Positions 42,501 through 48,438 are shown, numbered from the stretch's first letter. The stretch is 64,000 nucleotides of DNA from Harmonia axyridis (GCF_914767665.1 NC_059501.1:34758501-34822500), one strand, 5' to 3'. Notes: a model not told the origin generated them from the letters alone. Translations and numbers: made by a program.

Positions 42501-43884
42501 GCACGAAGCTTAAAATTGTTATTTACTATCACGCGAAATATCCCGACATAATCGAATCTGTTGTGATTGAGATATTTTGTTATCAGGAAAACAAAATTTC
42601 GGAAAAATCATAATATAAATAGTTACAGAACATCTAGTCGGATTCTGTCAAAAAAAAGCGGCACCCTAACCTCAAAACTTTCTAGGAAATTGTTACAAAG
42701 CAAAACTGAATTTTGGATCCAATTGAACCACCATAATGCGCCAAAAAATAATTAAAATCGGTTCTGCTCTTCAGGAGCCGTTAACTTTTGTATAAATGTA
42801 CTGTAGAATAATATAGTTATATACAAGATTCTGTAAATAAATAAATAAATTGCTCAATATATATACATATACATATGAGATATATCTATCAATAGCAATA
42901 ACATATGCCTTCAGTATTATAATAATATAGTCATCTTCGGGGTTTATAACAAATGAAAAAGCTGATTGAACTTAATCAAAAATCGAAAGAATTTAGATGA
43001 TATTCTGGGTGGTCGAGATTTCAGTACAATAACTTTGGCATCGGATAGAACAACTCTTTTCATTGAAAAACATTCCTACATATATCATAACAAGATTCGT
43101 TTTCGAGATACAGTTTGAAAAAAATCGGTTTTTTTACTTATAGTATTATTACATTCACTGTTTTAATTTTTAGGTACTGAAGTCTTGATAATGTAATGTT
43201 TCAAATTAGGTAAGTGTCTCCTGCCAAACTTATCCAGTGGCGTAGATATAGTGGTGCGATGATCCTTTTCTTATTGAAAATCGACACCTCTGTCTTTTTT
43301 CGAATGATTGGTTCATTTCTGAAATCAATAGAGCTTCATTAAAAAAAAAGGAGACACTCACCTTATTCGAGACATTAGATTATCATGACTTCAATACCTA
43401 AAAATCAGAACAAAAAACGATTAATGTAAGAATATTCGAGTTACAAATAAACTGATTTTTTTTATAACTTTAACACCCTCGAAAACGAAGCTTGTTAGGA
43501 TATATGTTTATAGGAATGTTTTTCATGATGAGATTTGTTATATCCGACCCCCAATTTATTGCACTTACATGTGGACCACCTTGTGTATGCATAGACTTGA
43601 ATATTTTTTCGAGTGAACTATCAAAAAATCTCTCAATATTTATAGATGAAAATTCAGGTTATTCCAACGTATTGATTCTTTTGTTCTTAATCTCACAAGA
43701 ATTTGTTCTATTTCACAACAATTCTATACTACATATTTGTTGAGCTATCGTCATACAATCATTTTTTTTGCAGGCAACTTGTTTTTCGACACTCTTCCCT
43801 AAAAGAGATGAAGAGTCCCTTCTGGAAAATGATTCTTCAGAATTGTCAAACCTGAATGGAAACAGGGCAGCTGCTAGAGTATGA
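3373..43884 (+). CDS. Phospholipid phosphatase (PAP2/LPP family, wunen-like), spliced, 5' end missing
   Basis: Spliced gene with five visible coding exons: 3373-3524, 20175-20488, 24371-24428, 24488-24664 and 43774-43884. All junctions are GT/AG and the phases agree (1 at the 5' edge, then 0, 2, 0, 0), giving 269 residues and a TGA stop at 43882-43884. Lipid phosphate phosphatases of this family are six-pass membrane enzymes that remove phosphate from phosphatidate, lysophosphatidate, sphingosine- or ceramide-1-phosphate, usually at the outer face of the plasma membrane; in flies wunen guides germ cells. Counting from the first complete codon, motif 1 is KYTVGRLRP (K102, R109-P110), motif 2 is PSGH (159-162), and motif 3 is TRISDYKHHWSD with R208, H214 and D218, so the catalytic set is complete. 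Two possible N-glycosylation sites (N121, N130) lie in the loop before motif 2, as expected. The family is usually about 280-320 residues, so roughly 20-50 N-terminal residues are missing. The exact paralogue (wun, wun2, lazaro-type) cannot be decided. Confidence 0.93.
3525..4800. other. Intron sequence with an (AG)n tract
   Basis: Start of the 16.7-kb intron after the exon ending at 3524. It contains an (AG)8 tract at 4087-4103. No coding signal seen. Confidence 0.6.
4805..5199 (+). repeat. CCGG-rich multi-hairpin repeat, copy A
   Basis: Strongly structured repeat shared with 39083-39546. It begins with ttttcggcaaccg, whose inverse ggttgccgaaaa returns at 5049-5061. Inside are gggaagtgctcacttccc (4822-4839), a near-perfect 42-bp palindrome with arms ccggcctagtccgg (4871-4884) and ccggactaggccgg (4899-4912), and a third stem ccaggac...gtcctgg (near 5110-5135). 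Two overlapping short ORFs are shared with the other copy but resemble no known protein. Likely a non-autonomous mobile element. Confidence 0.8.
5657..6958. repeat. Foldback/MITE family R2, copy A with internal tandem duplication
   Basis: The left arm (from cagggtgtacat, about 5660, through gtcaaaaaatagggtg and gaccgccctgcttag) is inverted at the right end (about 6800-6930). The core contains a block with gggtgggtctttcatat, agcccccta and caaaaaattcacaaaaat that occurs at about 6146-6280 and again at about 6337-6480, a period near 191 bp. A shorter copy is at 21209-21992. ORFs here are shadows of the repeat. Confidence 0.75.
6960..8380. other. Gene-free intron stretch with a dispersed repeat fragment
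   Basis: No exon recognised. At 7636-7692 there is a fragment with ggtctcaaacga and ctgatgacgaatt, also found near 19443 and in altered form near 46430 (family R3). Confidence 0.5.
8385..8600. repeat. Dispersed repeat fragment shared with 10370-10490
   Basis: The block cattattcgggaatttattt followed by aaaataaggtcatcca near 8500-8545 resembles the block at 10422-10465 (ccatttgggactttatttat, aaataatgtcgtcta). The second copy lies next to a Tc1/mariner transposase fragment, so both may be ends of one transposon family. Boundaries are not clear. Confidence 0.45.
9347..10039. repeat. MITE family R4, copy A
   Basis: Begins cagggtgttagtaaatcag and ends ccaccctg, short inverted ends. The left part (gtgcgacaaacttca, then a run to gagatacgggtg) matches 39707-39840. 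The copy is bounded on the right by TA. Only short, non-conserved ORFs are inside. Confidence 0.65.
10040..10494. other. Gene-free intron stretch
   Basis: Apart from the repeat fragment near 10370-10490 nothing was recognised. Confidence 0.45.
10495..10725 (-). pseudogene. Tc1/mariner-type transposase, N-terminal fragment (relic)
   Basis: On the minus strand a decayed frame reads MKLEENVERVNQTVRDCPD, then GLLLHRILHND and, after a stop, YEIQLVQELKPQD. This is the layout of the second helix-turn-helix and the YK(I/V)Q-LVQELKP linker found just before the catalytic domain in Tc1/mariner transposases. No catalytic residues remain. A diverged copy of the same fragment is at 53240-53495 in the same orientation. 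Assignment rests on motif order only. Confidence 0.5.
10945..11095. repeat. Degenerate cttgacttg inverted repeat
   Basis: Multiple tcaagtcaag / cttgacttga units in both orientations form an imperfect hairpin. A related piece is at 46567-46615. Source unknown. Confidence 0.5.
11100..12480. other. Gene-free intron stretch
   Basis: AT-rich sequence without recognisable coding, RNA or repeat features. Confidence 0.5.
12490..14640. other. Gene-free intron stretch, possibly repeat-derived at the left
   Basis: Phrases typical of terminal repeats (tacagggagattcaccgcga at 12494; actgggtgtgccatttgaaa at 13213) suggest mobile DNA, but I could not define matching ends. The minus-strand ORFs at 12916-13474 are low complexity and resemble no known protein. 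Confidence 0.4.
14647..14976. repeat. Foldback element
   Basis: Two arms of about 130-140 bp are inverted: the left starts gaagatattcttcaactgat and the right ends ttgaagaatatcttc. Inner stems include ccaaaaggtcgcaaagc against gctttgcgaccttttgg. The central loop carries another copy of the ttgaagaatatctt end, so the element looks partly duplicated. Confidence 0.8.
15000..15890. other. Gene-free intron stretch
   Basis: Nothing recognised; the ORF at 15617-15808 has no known features. Confidence 0.5.
15893..16145 (-). pseudogene. Protein-coding relic, possibly ZBED/hAT-type transposase
   Basis: Read on the minus strand from 16145, one frame stays open for about 80 codons except for a single TAG, with coding-like composition: KSIETEDENVPGVAFLAEGE, FERYISCYDVNLHWK, stop, then TNAPIELIESDKEVMRRFK. 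The order (an F..YI..YD.. block, then T-AP, then a V-RRFK block) recalls the CTDGAP region of ZBED-type domesticated hAT transposases, with the key positions changed. This is a weak, motif-level guess. Confidence 0.35.
16235..16300 (+). repeat. Possible non-LTR retrotransposon or SINE 3' tail
   Basis: A run of tattattattttgtttgcaa followed by taaaggcac and tattattattgtt resembles the (ATT)n-type tails of some insect non-LTR elements. No coding part was found upstream. Confidence 0.3.
17152..17607. mobile_element. Short MITE with hAT-like ends
   Basis: The left end agggctgccaccag (17153) is inverted at the right end as ctggtagcggccct (17593-17606). Inside, ggtatagtatatccaaag (17269) is perfectly inverted at 17463-17486. 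I saw no convincing 8-bp target duplication (acttctca versus acataacg), so the superfamily is uncertain. Confidence 0.6.
17610..18713. other. Gene-free intron stretch
   Basis: AT-rich sequence; short ORFs at 18120-18341 (plus) and 18416-18643 (minus) show no conserved features. Confidence 0.5.
18714..19262 (+). repeat. Dispersed repeat family R1, copy B
   Basis: Second copy of the family at 2651-3140. Here the frame after the central ATG (19016) reads MSDEIDLTPPESIEIANNVA before decaying, which looks like the beginning of a real protein. The right end has inverted attacag / ctgtaatga units (19185-19240). Probably the 5' part of a transposon carrying promoter and first codons. Confidence 0.75.
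19440..19545 (+). repeat. Dispersed repeat family R3, longest copy
   Basis: Contains agtctcaaacgaggttccac, acagatgacgaattcg and acgataactctcgag. Related pieces are at 7636-7692, 27416-27505 and 46418-46520. Looks like a short interspersed repeat; boundaries unclear. Confidence 0.5.
20175..20488 (+). CDS. Phospholipid phosphatase, exon with catalytic motif 1
   Basis: This 314-bp exon is preceded by a T-rich tract and gcag and ends ...TTGAG before gtgagt, leaving a phase-2 junction. Translation gives MVLTEYFNCP at the start, the third membrane helix (NTYCVLGVFAFGMACSQ), and then KYTVGRLRP, the K(x6)RP phosphate-binding motif of the PAP2 superfamily, followed by HFYTVCLP. The remaining segment is the cysteine-containing outer loop with NCT and NHT sequons. 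The first ATG of this exon is internal, not the protein start: it is in frame with the upstream exon and lies inside the second membrane helix. Confidence 0.97.
20604..22159. mobile_element. hAT-type non-autonomous element with 8-bp target duplication
   Basis: The element spans 20612-22151 and is flanked on both sides by acgagaat (20604-20611 and 22152-22159), an exact 8-bp duplication as made by hAT transposases. The ends are inverted: cagtaccgtatctagg on the left and, read inward, cagagccgtatctagg on the right. No transposase remains. Part of its length is a later insertion: the R2 foldback element at 21209-21992 lies inside it. It sits 124 bp after the donor of the exon ending at 20488. 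Confidence 0.9.
21209..21992. repeat. Foldback/MITE family R2, copy B, nested in the hAT element
   Basis: Begins tacagggtgttta and ends aacaacctgta with TA on both sides. The arms (gggtctttcaaataaactt, aaagtagtttttaa) are inverted near 21835-21930. The core (caaaaaattcacaaaaataa, tgattccaaggggta) matches 5790-6620, without the extra tandem block of copy A. Confidence 0.8.
22160..24370. other. Gene-free intron stretch
   Basis: Remainder of the 3.9-kb intron before the PSGH exon. AT-rich, no repeat or exon recognised. Confidence 0.5.
24371..24428 (+). CDS. Phospholipid phosphatase, exon with catalytic motif 2 (PSGH)
   Basis: This 58-bp exon lies between a ttttcag acceptor and a gtaagt donor. 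The first base completes an arginine codon split with the previous exon. It then encodes LSFPSGHSSFSMFTMTYFA, which holds the invariant PSGH motif (the histidine assists catalysis in this superfamily) and the start of helix 4. It is too short to stand as an ORF alone; the motif and matching phases on both sides show it is real. Confidence 0.96.
24488..24664 (+). CDS. Phospholipid phosphatase, exon with catalytic motif 3
   Basis: This 177-bp exon is separated from the previous one by a 59-bp intron (24429-24487), the only short intron seen in the gene. It encodes the end of helix 4 (IYLHKRM), helix 5 (LQFLAVLAAIFTGM), and TRISDYKHHWSDV, the third PAP2 motif with the nucleophile histidine and its partner aspartate. 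The first residue of this motif is threonine where family members usually have serine. It ends with helix 6 (VLAGLSLGCAIAIIT). Reading through the donor would add only 12 residues before a TGA at 24701-24703, so intron retention would give a short alternative C-terminus. Confidence 0.97.
24763..26184. mobile_element. Tc1/mariner-like element with about 450-bp inverted arms
   Basis: Flanked by TA at 24761-24762 and 26185-26186. The left end cagggtggccactttttc is matched inward from the right by gagggtggccactttttc. The two arms (24763 to about 25218, about 25728 to 26184) are inverted and clearly similar along their whole length, so the element can fold into a long hairpin. The loop holds a truncated transposase frame (25150-25542). 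It starts about 100 bp after the phosphatase exon ending at 24664. Confidence 0.88.
25150..25542 (+). pseudogene. Deleted transposase: N-terminus joined to C-terminus, no catalytic centre
   Basis: One frame of 131 codons with a single in-frame TAA (25345-25347). The first part has a helix-turn-helix-like stretch (GRICSECNLSKTAVNKIVK) and a linker-like FKFEYQALHKLYRND, resembling the segment before the catalytic domain in Tc1/mariner transposases. After the stop the same frame ends ILQNGGHFEHLL, a typical C-terminus of these transposases. The DDE core that should lie between (about 200 residues) is absent, so an internal deletion fused the two ends. The start codon lies inside the left inverted arm. 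Confidence 0.65.
26187..26950. other. Gene-free intron stretch
   Basis: No feature recognised beyond short AT microsatellite-like runs (near 26565). Confidence 0.5.
26952..27295. mobile_element. MITE with about 90-bp terminal inverted repeats
   Basis: A 344-bp unit. Left cagggtgttcaaagtcattt; right read inward cagggtgttcaacgtgattt. The arms stay similar through aatattctattgagtg, tataacctttgaagtta and gatttctggtca. TA follows the right end; the left neighbour is TG, so a TA duplication is possible but not intact. No coding capacity. Confidence 0.85.
27416..27505 (+). repeat. Dispersed repeat family R3 fragment
   Basis: Shares ggtctcaaacgattgggttc and gataactctcgaacgga with the copies at 19440 and 46418. 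Around it (27300-29627) I see no exon. The phrase gtttgaaccgaggtttgaac occurs at 27828 and again at 29908, beside the mariner insertion. Confidence 0.45.
27510..29627. other. Gene-free intron stretch
   Basis: AT-rich sequence. The ORFs at 27720-28272 and 29306-29635 show no conserved motifs and overlap on both strands. Confidence 0.5.
29628..29732 (+). repeat. 105-bp repeat shared with 63371-63474
   Basis: Both copies read tgccaaccaacattt, atgcaaaaatcac, a block ending tgatttcaa/taatttcaa, and gaataatat/aaataatgt. The sequence to its right (29740-29850: ctcattctaccactcgttca, cttcgtggctcg) looks transposon-derived but is not shared with the second copy. Confidence 0.55.
29956..31130 (-). mobile_element. 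mariner element, decayed
   Basis: A 1171-bp unit (29958-31128). The inverted ends are ggcgtacaactttgcttccg on the left and, inward from the right, ggtgtgcaactttgcttccg. TA precedes the left end (29956-29957); the right neighbour is TC, probably a mutated TA. The transposase frame on the minus strand runs directly into the left terminal repeat, so the normal 3' untranslated part has been lost. Confidence 0.9.
29958..30971 (-). pseudogene. mariner transposase, broken
   Basis: Three minus-strand pieces follow each other. 30971-30696 carries EAEAHRMLSNTYGEAANSER and CREWFPRFKNGDFDIEERR (N-terminal DNA-binding region), ending QTQQELAGSLGVT. 30421-30218 carries MLSIWWDQLDVVCYEVLKP and VILQHDNARPHV, with the second catalytic aspartate. 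30213-29958 carries LPHPSYSPNVAPSHYHLF, where mariners have SPDLAPSD: the usual third aspartate is replaced by asparagine. It ends WEKVVASDGQYG. Between 30695 and 30422 stops and shifts interrupt the frame. The element cannot make an active protein. Confidence 0.9.
31131..32690. other. Gene-free intron stretch
   Basis: No exon or repeat recognised. Short ORFs at 31207-31880 (plus) and 32343-32603 (minus) lack conserved features. Confidence 0.5.
32725..33000 (-). other. Possible solo LTR or cryptic promoter/poly(A) unit
   Basis: Read on the minus strand there is a TATA-like tataaaactgggaaaatg (about 32888), then gagttcagagagcaag, and about 100 bases later acacaataaagttctcgc with an AATAAA signal. 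This spacing is what an insect LTR would show, but no TG...CA ends, target duplication or second copy were found. Confidence 0.25.
33311..33598 (-). CDS. Unassigned ORF, possible first exon or chance ORF
   Basis: A 95-codon frame on the minus strand starting attATGgcg, in locally less AT-rich DNA. It begins MAGNNPTNRLHF and contains PSPHAETSTFHFALGKG, followed at 33471-33472 by a possible donor (aaag|gtacgc). I do not recognise the protein and see no partner exon, so it may be chance. Confidence 0.2.
   Translation of the reverse strand: MAGNNPTNRLHFRIIVSSDLVTMNTKLPSPHAETSTFHFALGKGTRVHFEISNENSCFLLRVTAKNKKTKFCSNNFSGFVTGGSAFEFEFASELP
33605..34268. other. Gene-free intron stretch
   Basis: No feature recognised. 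Confidence 0.5.
34269..35099 (+). mobile_element. pogo-like (Tc1/mariner superfamily) deletion derivative
   Basis: Element 34271-35097 (827 bp), flanked by TA at 34269-34270 and 35098-35099. Inverted ends: cggtaaagtggtgtgacttt on the left; inward from the right ccgtagagcggtgtgacttt. It encodes only the N-terminal DNA-binding part of a pogo/CENP-B-like transposase (see 34629-34840); the DDE core is missing, so it is non-autonomous. Confidence 0.85.
34629..34840 (+). pseudogene. pogo/CENP-B-like transposase N-terminus (psq-type HTH), broken
   Basis: The ATG at 34629 gives MGRRYKKKLDARKYSNYTQK, the usual opening of pogo-type proteins. A frameshift then moves the frame: AIRAIN, a stop, NENISIQTASEGYN, PRRSLWNKINKSYMGEPGG, matching the pipsqueak-type helix-turn-helix (recognition helix P..TLWN-K). 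The frame continues to 34990 without the downstream CENP-B DNA-binding or DDE domains. Family assignment is from motif order. Confidence 0.7.
35190..36125 (-). pseudogene. Non-LTR retrotransposon relic (end of RT and RNase H domain), Jockey-like
   Basis: On the minus strand, across several frames: GAIQAALEAILDLPLHV and KAIRISRSGN (about 36117-36020) resemble the end of the reverse-transcriptase region. ERTYITRDSEDTLRSLE (about 35750) matches the RNase H strand with the SDS/DS aspartate. VTLLWLQGVFIKGN, stop, KADELAKGE (about 35620-35545) matches the WVPGH..I.GNE.AD.LA motif with the histidine lost. LPRAELRIMVE and a CPGLTGLRT..IR block near the end match the C-terminal zinc-knuckle region. 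Many stops and shifts; long dead. It may be inserted in antisense to the host gene. Confidence 0.7.
36126..39082. other. Gene-free intron stretch
   Basis: AT-rich. The minus-strand ORFs at 37129-37332, 37404-37649 and 37669-37857 and the plus ORF at 38075-38287 resemble no family I know. Confidence 0.5.
39083..39546 (+). repeat. CCGG-rich multi-hairpin repeat, copy B
   Basis: Second copy of the element at 4805-5199. The end ttttttcggcaaccgt (39083-39098) is perfectly inverted at 39385-39400. The stems seen in copy A are present, though the right arm of the central palindrome is shortened by a few bases. Between the palindrome and agcaaccgag it has about 60 bp more than copy A. The stem cttccaggac...gtcctggaag (39448-39479) is longer than in copy A. 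Confidence 0.8.
39707..40010. repeat. MITE family R4, copy B (left part)
   Basis: Starts cagggttttagtgaattagt, preceded by TA, and follows copy A (9347) through gtgcgacaaacttca and gagatgcggggtg. The right end is not recognisable. Confidence 0.6.
40644..41124. mobile_element. MITE with about 23-bp terminal inverted repeats
   Basis: Left catagttaggaaaggatagt; right read inward catagtataaggaaaggata. Inside is another inverted pair, cagtggcgt (40808) and acgccactg (40882). No coding capacity. Confidence 0.7.
41125..43169. other. Gene-free intron stretch
   Basis: AT-rich, no feature recognised. Confidence 0.5.
43170..43407. repeat. Foldback element about 370 bp before the last exon
   Basis: The left arm tttttaggtactgaagtctt...ggtaagtgtctcc (43170-43218) is inverted at 43352-43407 (ggagacactcacctta...cttcaatacctaaaaa). 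The loop holds cagtggcgtagata, a phrase also typical of transposon ends. Confidence 0.75.
43774..43884 (+). CDS. Phospholipid phosphatase, terminal coding exon
   Basis: This 111-bp segment follows a strong acceptor (eight T then gcag, ending 43773). In phase 0 it encodes 36 residues and a TGA stop. It starts ATCFSTLFPKRDEE, which finishes helix 6 and passes into a charged, serine- and asparagine-rich cytoplasmic tail, as in other insect members. The 19.1-kb distance from the previous exon is large. I chose this exon because the acceptor, phase, hydrophobic-to-acidic transition and stop all fit; a different, nearer last exon in the long intron cannot be excluded. Confidence 0.75.
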   Translation, partial: ATCFSTLFPKRDEESLLENDSSELSNLNGNRAAARV

Positions 43885-44450
43885 ATATATTGGTAAAAGT
43901 TTTTTGAGCTTTGATAAGAATACTCTTCATCTATGTATTATTATTATTTACTACAATATAGGTAAAAAAGTTTACTGTATTCCATTCTGAATAGAATGAC
44001 TGGAAAGTATTATCAGTATACCTATAAAACTGTTGAATCGAAATTTTTCTAGATGTATTATAATTCGTACTATTTGAATTGTTTAAAGCAGCTATAGATG
44101 GGGTATTTAAAGGACCGATGCTTTTATATCGATAAGATTGCTTTCGAAAATGTCTGATAGTGTTGGTGAATTGTATTGTTTCGTTTTTTTTTCAATGAAA
44201 ATCAGAAATTATGAGCGATATATGACAACGACATCTTCTGCCGGTAGGAATGGCTTCTATCAATTAAGATAATTTGATATAGGTCTTCGCAATTTGATCG
44301 ATTAATATATCGTTAGTGCCAAATCTTTTATATAATCTTTTTTCCTTTAATTGAAATTCCTTCATTAGAATATATCGGAAAAAAAAATTTCAATTTGAAA
44401 ATAATCTTCATATTTGAATATATGAACTAATAACTGTAAATTATATGTAT

Positions 44451-44456
44451 AATAAA
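44451..44456 (+). promoter_or_regulatory. Candidate polyadenylation signal of the phosphatase gene
   Basis: This is the first AATAAA hexamer downstream of the TGA at 43884, implying a 3' UTR of about 0.6 kb. The DNA is very AT-rich, so such hexamers occur by chance; another lies near 46254. Confidence 0.35.
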
Positions 44457-44807
44457 ACTTTTTTCAAAAATAATATATTTATCAAATATTTATAAATTGA
44501 AAGACAACTTATGGAATCAAACTCATGAAAATCAATCTTCGATTCGAATGAACAAAATTATCTGTCGAAGAAAAGCAGCTTTATCTAACCTTTTTTGAAG
44601 ACAAAGACGTTATTCGTTTCATAATTTAATAGAAAGATTGTTAAACAACATGATTGTACCTATTTTGGTATAGAATCGATAGAAATAACCGTTAATTTTC
44701 ATTTTATTCATGAAGTTTTTGTTTTTTTCAACACTAATTCTGGATTTGTTACTATTTTGTTAGGACGGATTCATAATTATTGGGATAAATGATTATGGGA
44801 CCTATGT

Positions 44808-45337
44808 ATATATATTGAGTGAATTCTCACAGGGTTCTAGGTCGAGGATTTTTCTCACAAAACCAGCTTTTGGAAAAAAGGCCAACTAGTTTCAACTTTA
44901 TTTTAAAGTCTCCATCAGGGCTCTGAATGTACAACATGAACTACAATAATAACTTAGATGTCTAAAAATTTTAGGATTACAGAATTATTTTGAATATTTA
45001 AAAACTTCTTTACATAGACAAAATAATATACATGAACCACAATAAAAATTCAGATGTTTGAAACTTGAACATAACAACACTGTTTGGAAAATTATTAAAA
45101 AGTCTTATTTATTGATTTATTCATTTAATTATTTATTTTTGTGTTTGAATACATCGATCAATAAGTGAGGAAGCAGGCTTGAAATCTATTGTAATAAAAA
45201 CAAAAATTTTATTCGTACATTTCAGAGCCTTATTAAAAAGACTTTAAAATAAATAGTTGGCCTTCTTTCCAAAAGCTTCTTTTATGAGAAAAATCCTTGA
45301 CCTAGAAACCTGTGAAATTTACTCAATATATTTATTG
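44808..45337. mobile_element. Foldback element, about 120-bp arms
   Basis: Left arm: atatattgagtgaattctca, ggttctaggtcgaggatttt, cttttggaaaaaaggccaac, ttattttaaagtct, gggctctgaa (44811-44927). The right arm (45219-45334) is its inverse with scattered differences. The loop is AT-rich. Confidence 0.85.
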
Positions 45338-46417
45338 GGATCAGATTATGAGTTGTTGTTTGAGAATACACATTTGCCTCAATTTGTAGTTTCATATTTG
45401 AAAGGTTTTTAGGAATATTCTTCATATCTAAATATCCCATGGAAGTTATCAGGAAAATAAGTACTTGGAGTGCAAAAACTCTCAACATTCAGTATTTTCA
45501 ATGTGTGACACAAAATTCAATTAACCCTTAATATTGTTCTGCAATATTCGAAGTACGATTAAAAAAGTAATTTATTGAAACAACAATAGGTTGATTACAT
45601 CTCTAAATAGAAACATTCGTTTGTTGTTCTGAATAAACAATTATAGTACCTACAATGTTATAAACTATTTTTCCTCGATTAAAATGATTTTGCTTCATGG
45701 GTGGACATGATATATAAATACATATTATCAATTCCTTGGAAACGTTCTTGTATTTATTTGCCAATTGTTTCACGTTATCTTCAATCAAATCGTTTGACCT
45801 TTCTTTATAAACTTACATATTAAATTAATAGTTCAAACAATGTAGCATACAATATTATGTTATTTAGTTTCTGTACTTTGATTCAATTTGCAACGACGAA
45901 TAATTCGATAATTATTTTCATTGATTTAGGAAATTGATTAATTTTAATCGGATTATATTGCAAGTCTTCTCTGCTCATTTCTAACAACATAAATTTCTCG
46001 TTTTAATTTATTGGAGAATCATCCTGTAATTTTAATGTACATATGTAACCATTGAGATTATGTCTGAAACAAATTTATTTTTTTTTTGTATTTTTGAATT
46101 GCTTTTTTTTCTGTAGCTGTTAAATTGACAAAAATCCGTACTATATTTATATAATTCCGAATTTTAAATATTCAGTTATTTGAATGTGGAATACCATTTG
46201 TGATATCAATTTTGTTCACTATTTGTGATTCTTTTAGTTTATGTTATTTATTGAAATAAATGAAAAATTCGAAATTTCTTGAATATATGAGTTTCATTCC
46301 TAAATTTATTCAACCCTATTATAGTGGATATTGTAATACCAAGTTAGGTAAGTATCTATATATTTTGCGTGCTTGTTCCAGGAACAACAGCCCAAATGTA
46401 ATTTTCGAATTTTGAAT
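45338..46417. other. Gene-free stretch
   Basis: Intergenic AT-rich DNA downstream of the phosphatase gene; nothing recognised. Confidence 0.5.
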
Positions 46418-46615
46418 CGAGGTTGGTCTTAAACGATTTGGCTTGACTCACTGATGAAGAATTCGGAATCAAAATTGAATCATCCTTCGTGTAAACGACA
46501 ACTCTCGAACAGAATATGCTAGAGACTTCAAATTTTCAGGGTAGGCAGAAGATAATGACGGCTTAACTTGAAATCAAGTCAAGTATTAGTTTTCACTGTC
46601 AGGTCAAGTACTTGT
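46418..46615 (+). repeat. Dispersed repeat fragments (R3 and cttgacttg type)
   Basis: 46418-46520 carries ttgaatcgaggttggtctta, actgatgaagaattcgg and acaactctcgaacaga (family R3). 46567-46615 carries cttgaaatcaagtcaagt, related to 10945-11095. Confidence 0.5.
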
Positions 46616-47412
46616 TTACCAAATTTGTATTATAACTTAAAATCTAATTGCAATGAAAAACAATTAATTCCAGCAATGGCTTCTACTGAAAAAAGTGCAT
46701 GTATAATGTTTTTGTTTATAGCACCAGTGGAAGTATCAAAGAAGTTGTGAGAACTTTTCATATCACGCCATTTTCCTATTTTCTCTTATAGCTTGAAAAC
46801 AGTTGAATTTTTGAGGTTGTGATTTTAAATTAATTCTCTCAAAAATTGAGCTCAAAAATGTGCCATCCACATGTGCCGATACATAAGTATCAATGAAAAA
46901 TGATTGAATGAGAAGGAACCTTGCAAAAGACATTTTAATTCATAAAACTTATTGTTTGGAAGAACCTGAAAGATCAAATATTTTGAAATGGAAGCACAAA
47001 TCGAATCACTTTGAAACAAAACAAAATAAAGCATATAAAAAAAAATGTGATAGAGTATCTCGATATTGAGAAACCTCCAAGCACTGTTTGATTACATGAA
47101 TTATGGATTCATTGATATTAGAATACTCCAATATTGAGCTCAATGCCACAACGCTGTTATTGTAAACAGACATTTGAATCAAGAATTCGACAATTAATGA
47201 ATCGGAACTTATAGACCAATCTCATATCCTCCTAGATCGCCGGACCTATCATCAATACTACATCAAACTATATATACGATAGAAGAATTTTTACAGTGAA
47301 TTATATTTTGTTTGTAAAGCTGTCATATAAGTGTTATATTAATGTGTCTTTGTTTTTACTTTTGAATGTACATTTTGAATGATGACAAGTCATGTAATAT
47401 TTTTTGATGACG

Positions 47413-47416
<4 letters not shown>

Positions 47417-47495
<79 letters not shown>
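47417..47495. repeat. (TA)n microsatellite
   Basis: About 79 bp of uninterrupted TA dinucleotides, the longest simple repeat in the window. Confidence 0.97.
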
Positions 47496-47499
<4 letters not shown>

Positions 47500-47546
47500 G
47501 TTTTATATCTTCATGTATACCAGGATATGAATGAAATAAATATTAT

Positions 47547-47568
47547 ATGATGATGATGATGATGATGA
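47547..47568. repeat. (GAT)n microsatellite
   Basis: Seven consecutive trinucleotide units about 50 bp after the TA tract. Confidence 0.95.
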
Positions 47569-48438
47569 ATAGATTACTTTTTGTGGGGCACCACAATATA
47601 AATACAAAACTGTCTATTAATTTACAAATAGCAAACGCATGCTCCAATGTAATCCCTAATATTCTGACAAAAGTAACTTGAAACGAAATAAAGAAAATAT
47701 ATAATTTATATTTCGTTTGTTATCATATTTTTTCAAATATAATAATAGAGAAATAGTTTGTAACAATAGTTTGTTCCTCGATTTCAATAAACAAAATGAT
47801 ACCTGTCTCCAAGTCAAGGCAATCTGCCACAATACAGAAAAAAATAGATGGAATAGAATTATGAGGGGTCCATGTATACAGTTTCAGCGAACATCAGTTC
47901 AAAAATTGGAATGCTTTATTTTACGCATAAGACCATCGATTTATATGAGGTTTTCACTGATTTTCGTTTCAAAAATATCGTCATTGCGGAAAGTTCTTAT
48001 AATTTTTTTGGAATGGAAAAAACAGGATTAGATGATTTTTTTTTGGAAAATATATGCATGGTTTAACTTTTCCAAGATACATTAATTTCTCAATGAATTT
48101 CCATATGACAATATTAAACAAAAAGTCTTGTCGAAGGTTGAAAATGCGTTTTTTCTAAAATTAAAAACAAAGACGTAATAACGTAGGTAGTTTGAGTTAG
48201 ACTGTAAATCAGAGAAACGATTGAGATTGCTTTACTCAACCTGAAAAGTGGTGAGATCTCAAAAACGCTGTGGAGATAGGAGTAGTGGAACTTTGGCAAT
48301 CACGAAAAAGTCACGTGGTATAAACACTCCGCTGCAGATCGCTAACGGTTTAAAAGGAAAAAAATGGTAGTTGGAAAATAGATTAGGATATAATCATCAT
48401 CTTTCGAATGGCTTAATAAAAATGTATGTTCCTAATAT

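Noticed and set aside
43492..43743. 83-codon hydrophobic ORF just before the last exon
   Set aside because: It ends in a stop and has no splice sites linking it in frame to neighbouring exons; composition is that of AT-rich DNA.
47417..47568. TA and GAT microsatellites as functional elements
   Set aside because: Simple repeats of this kind are common in AT-rich insect DNA; no further structure seen.
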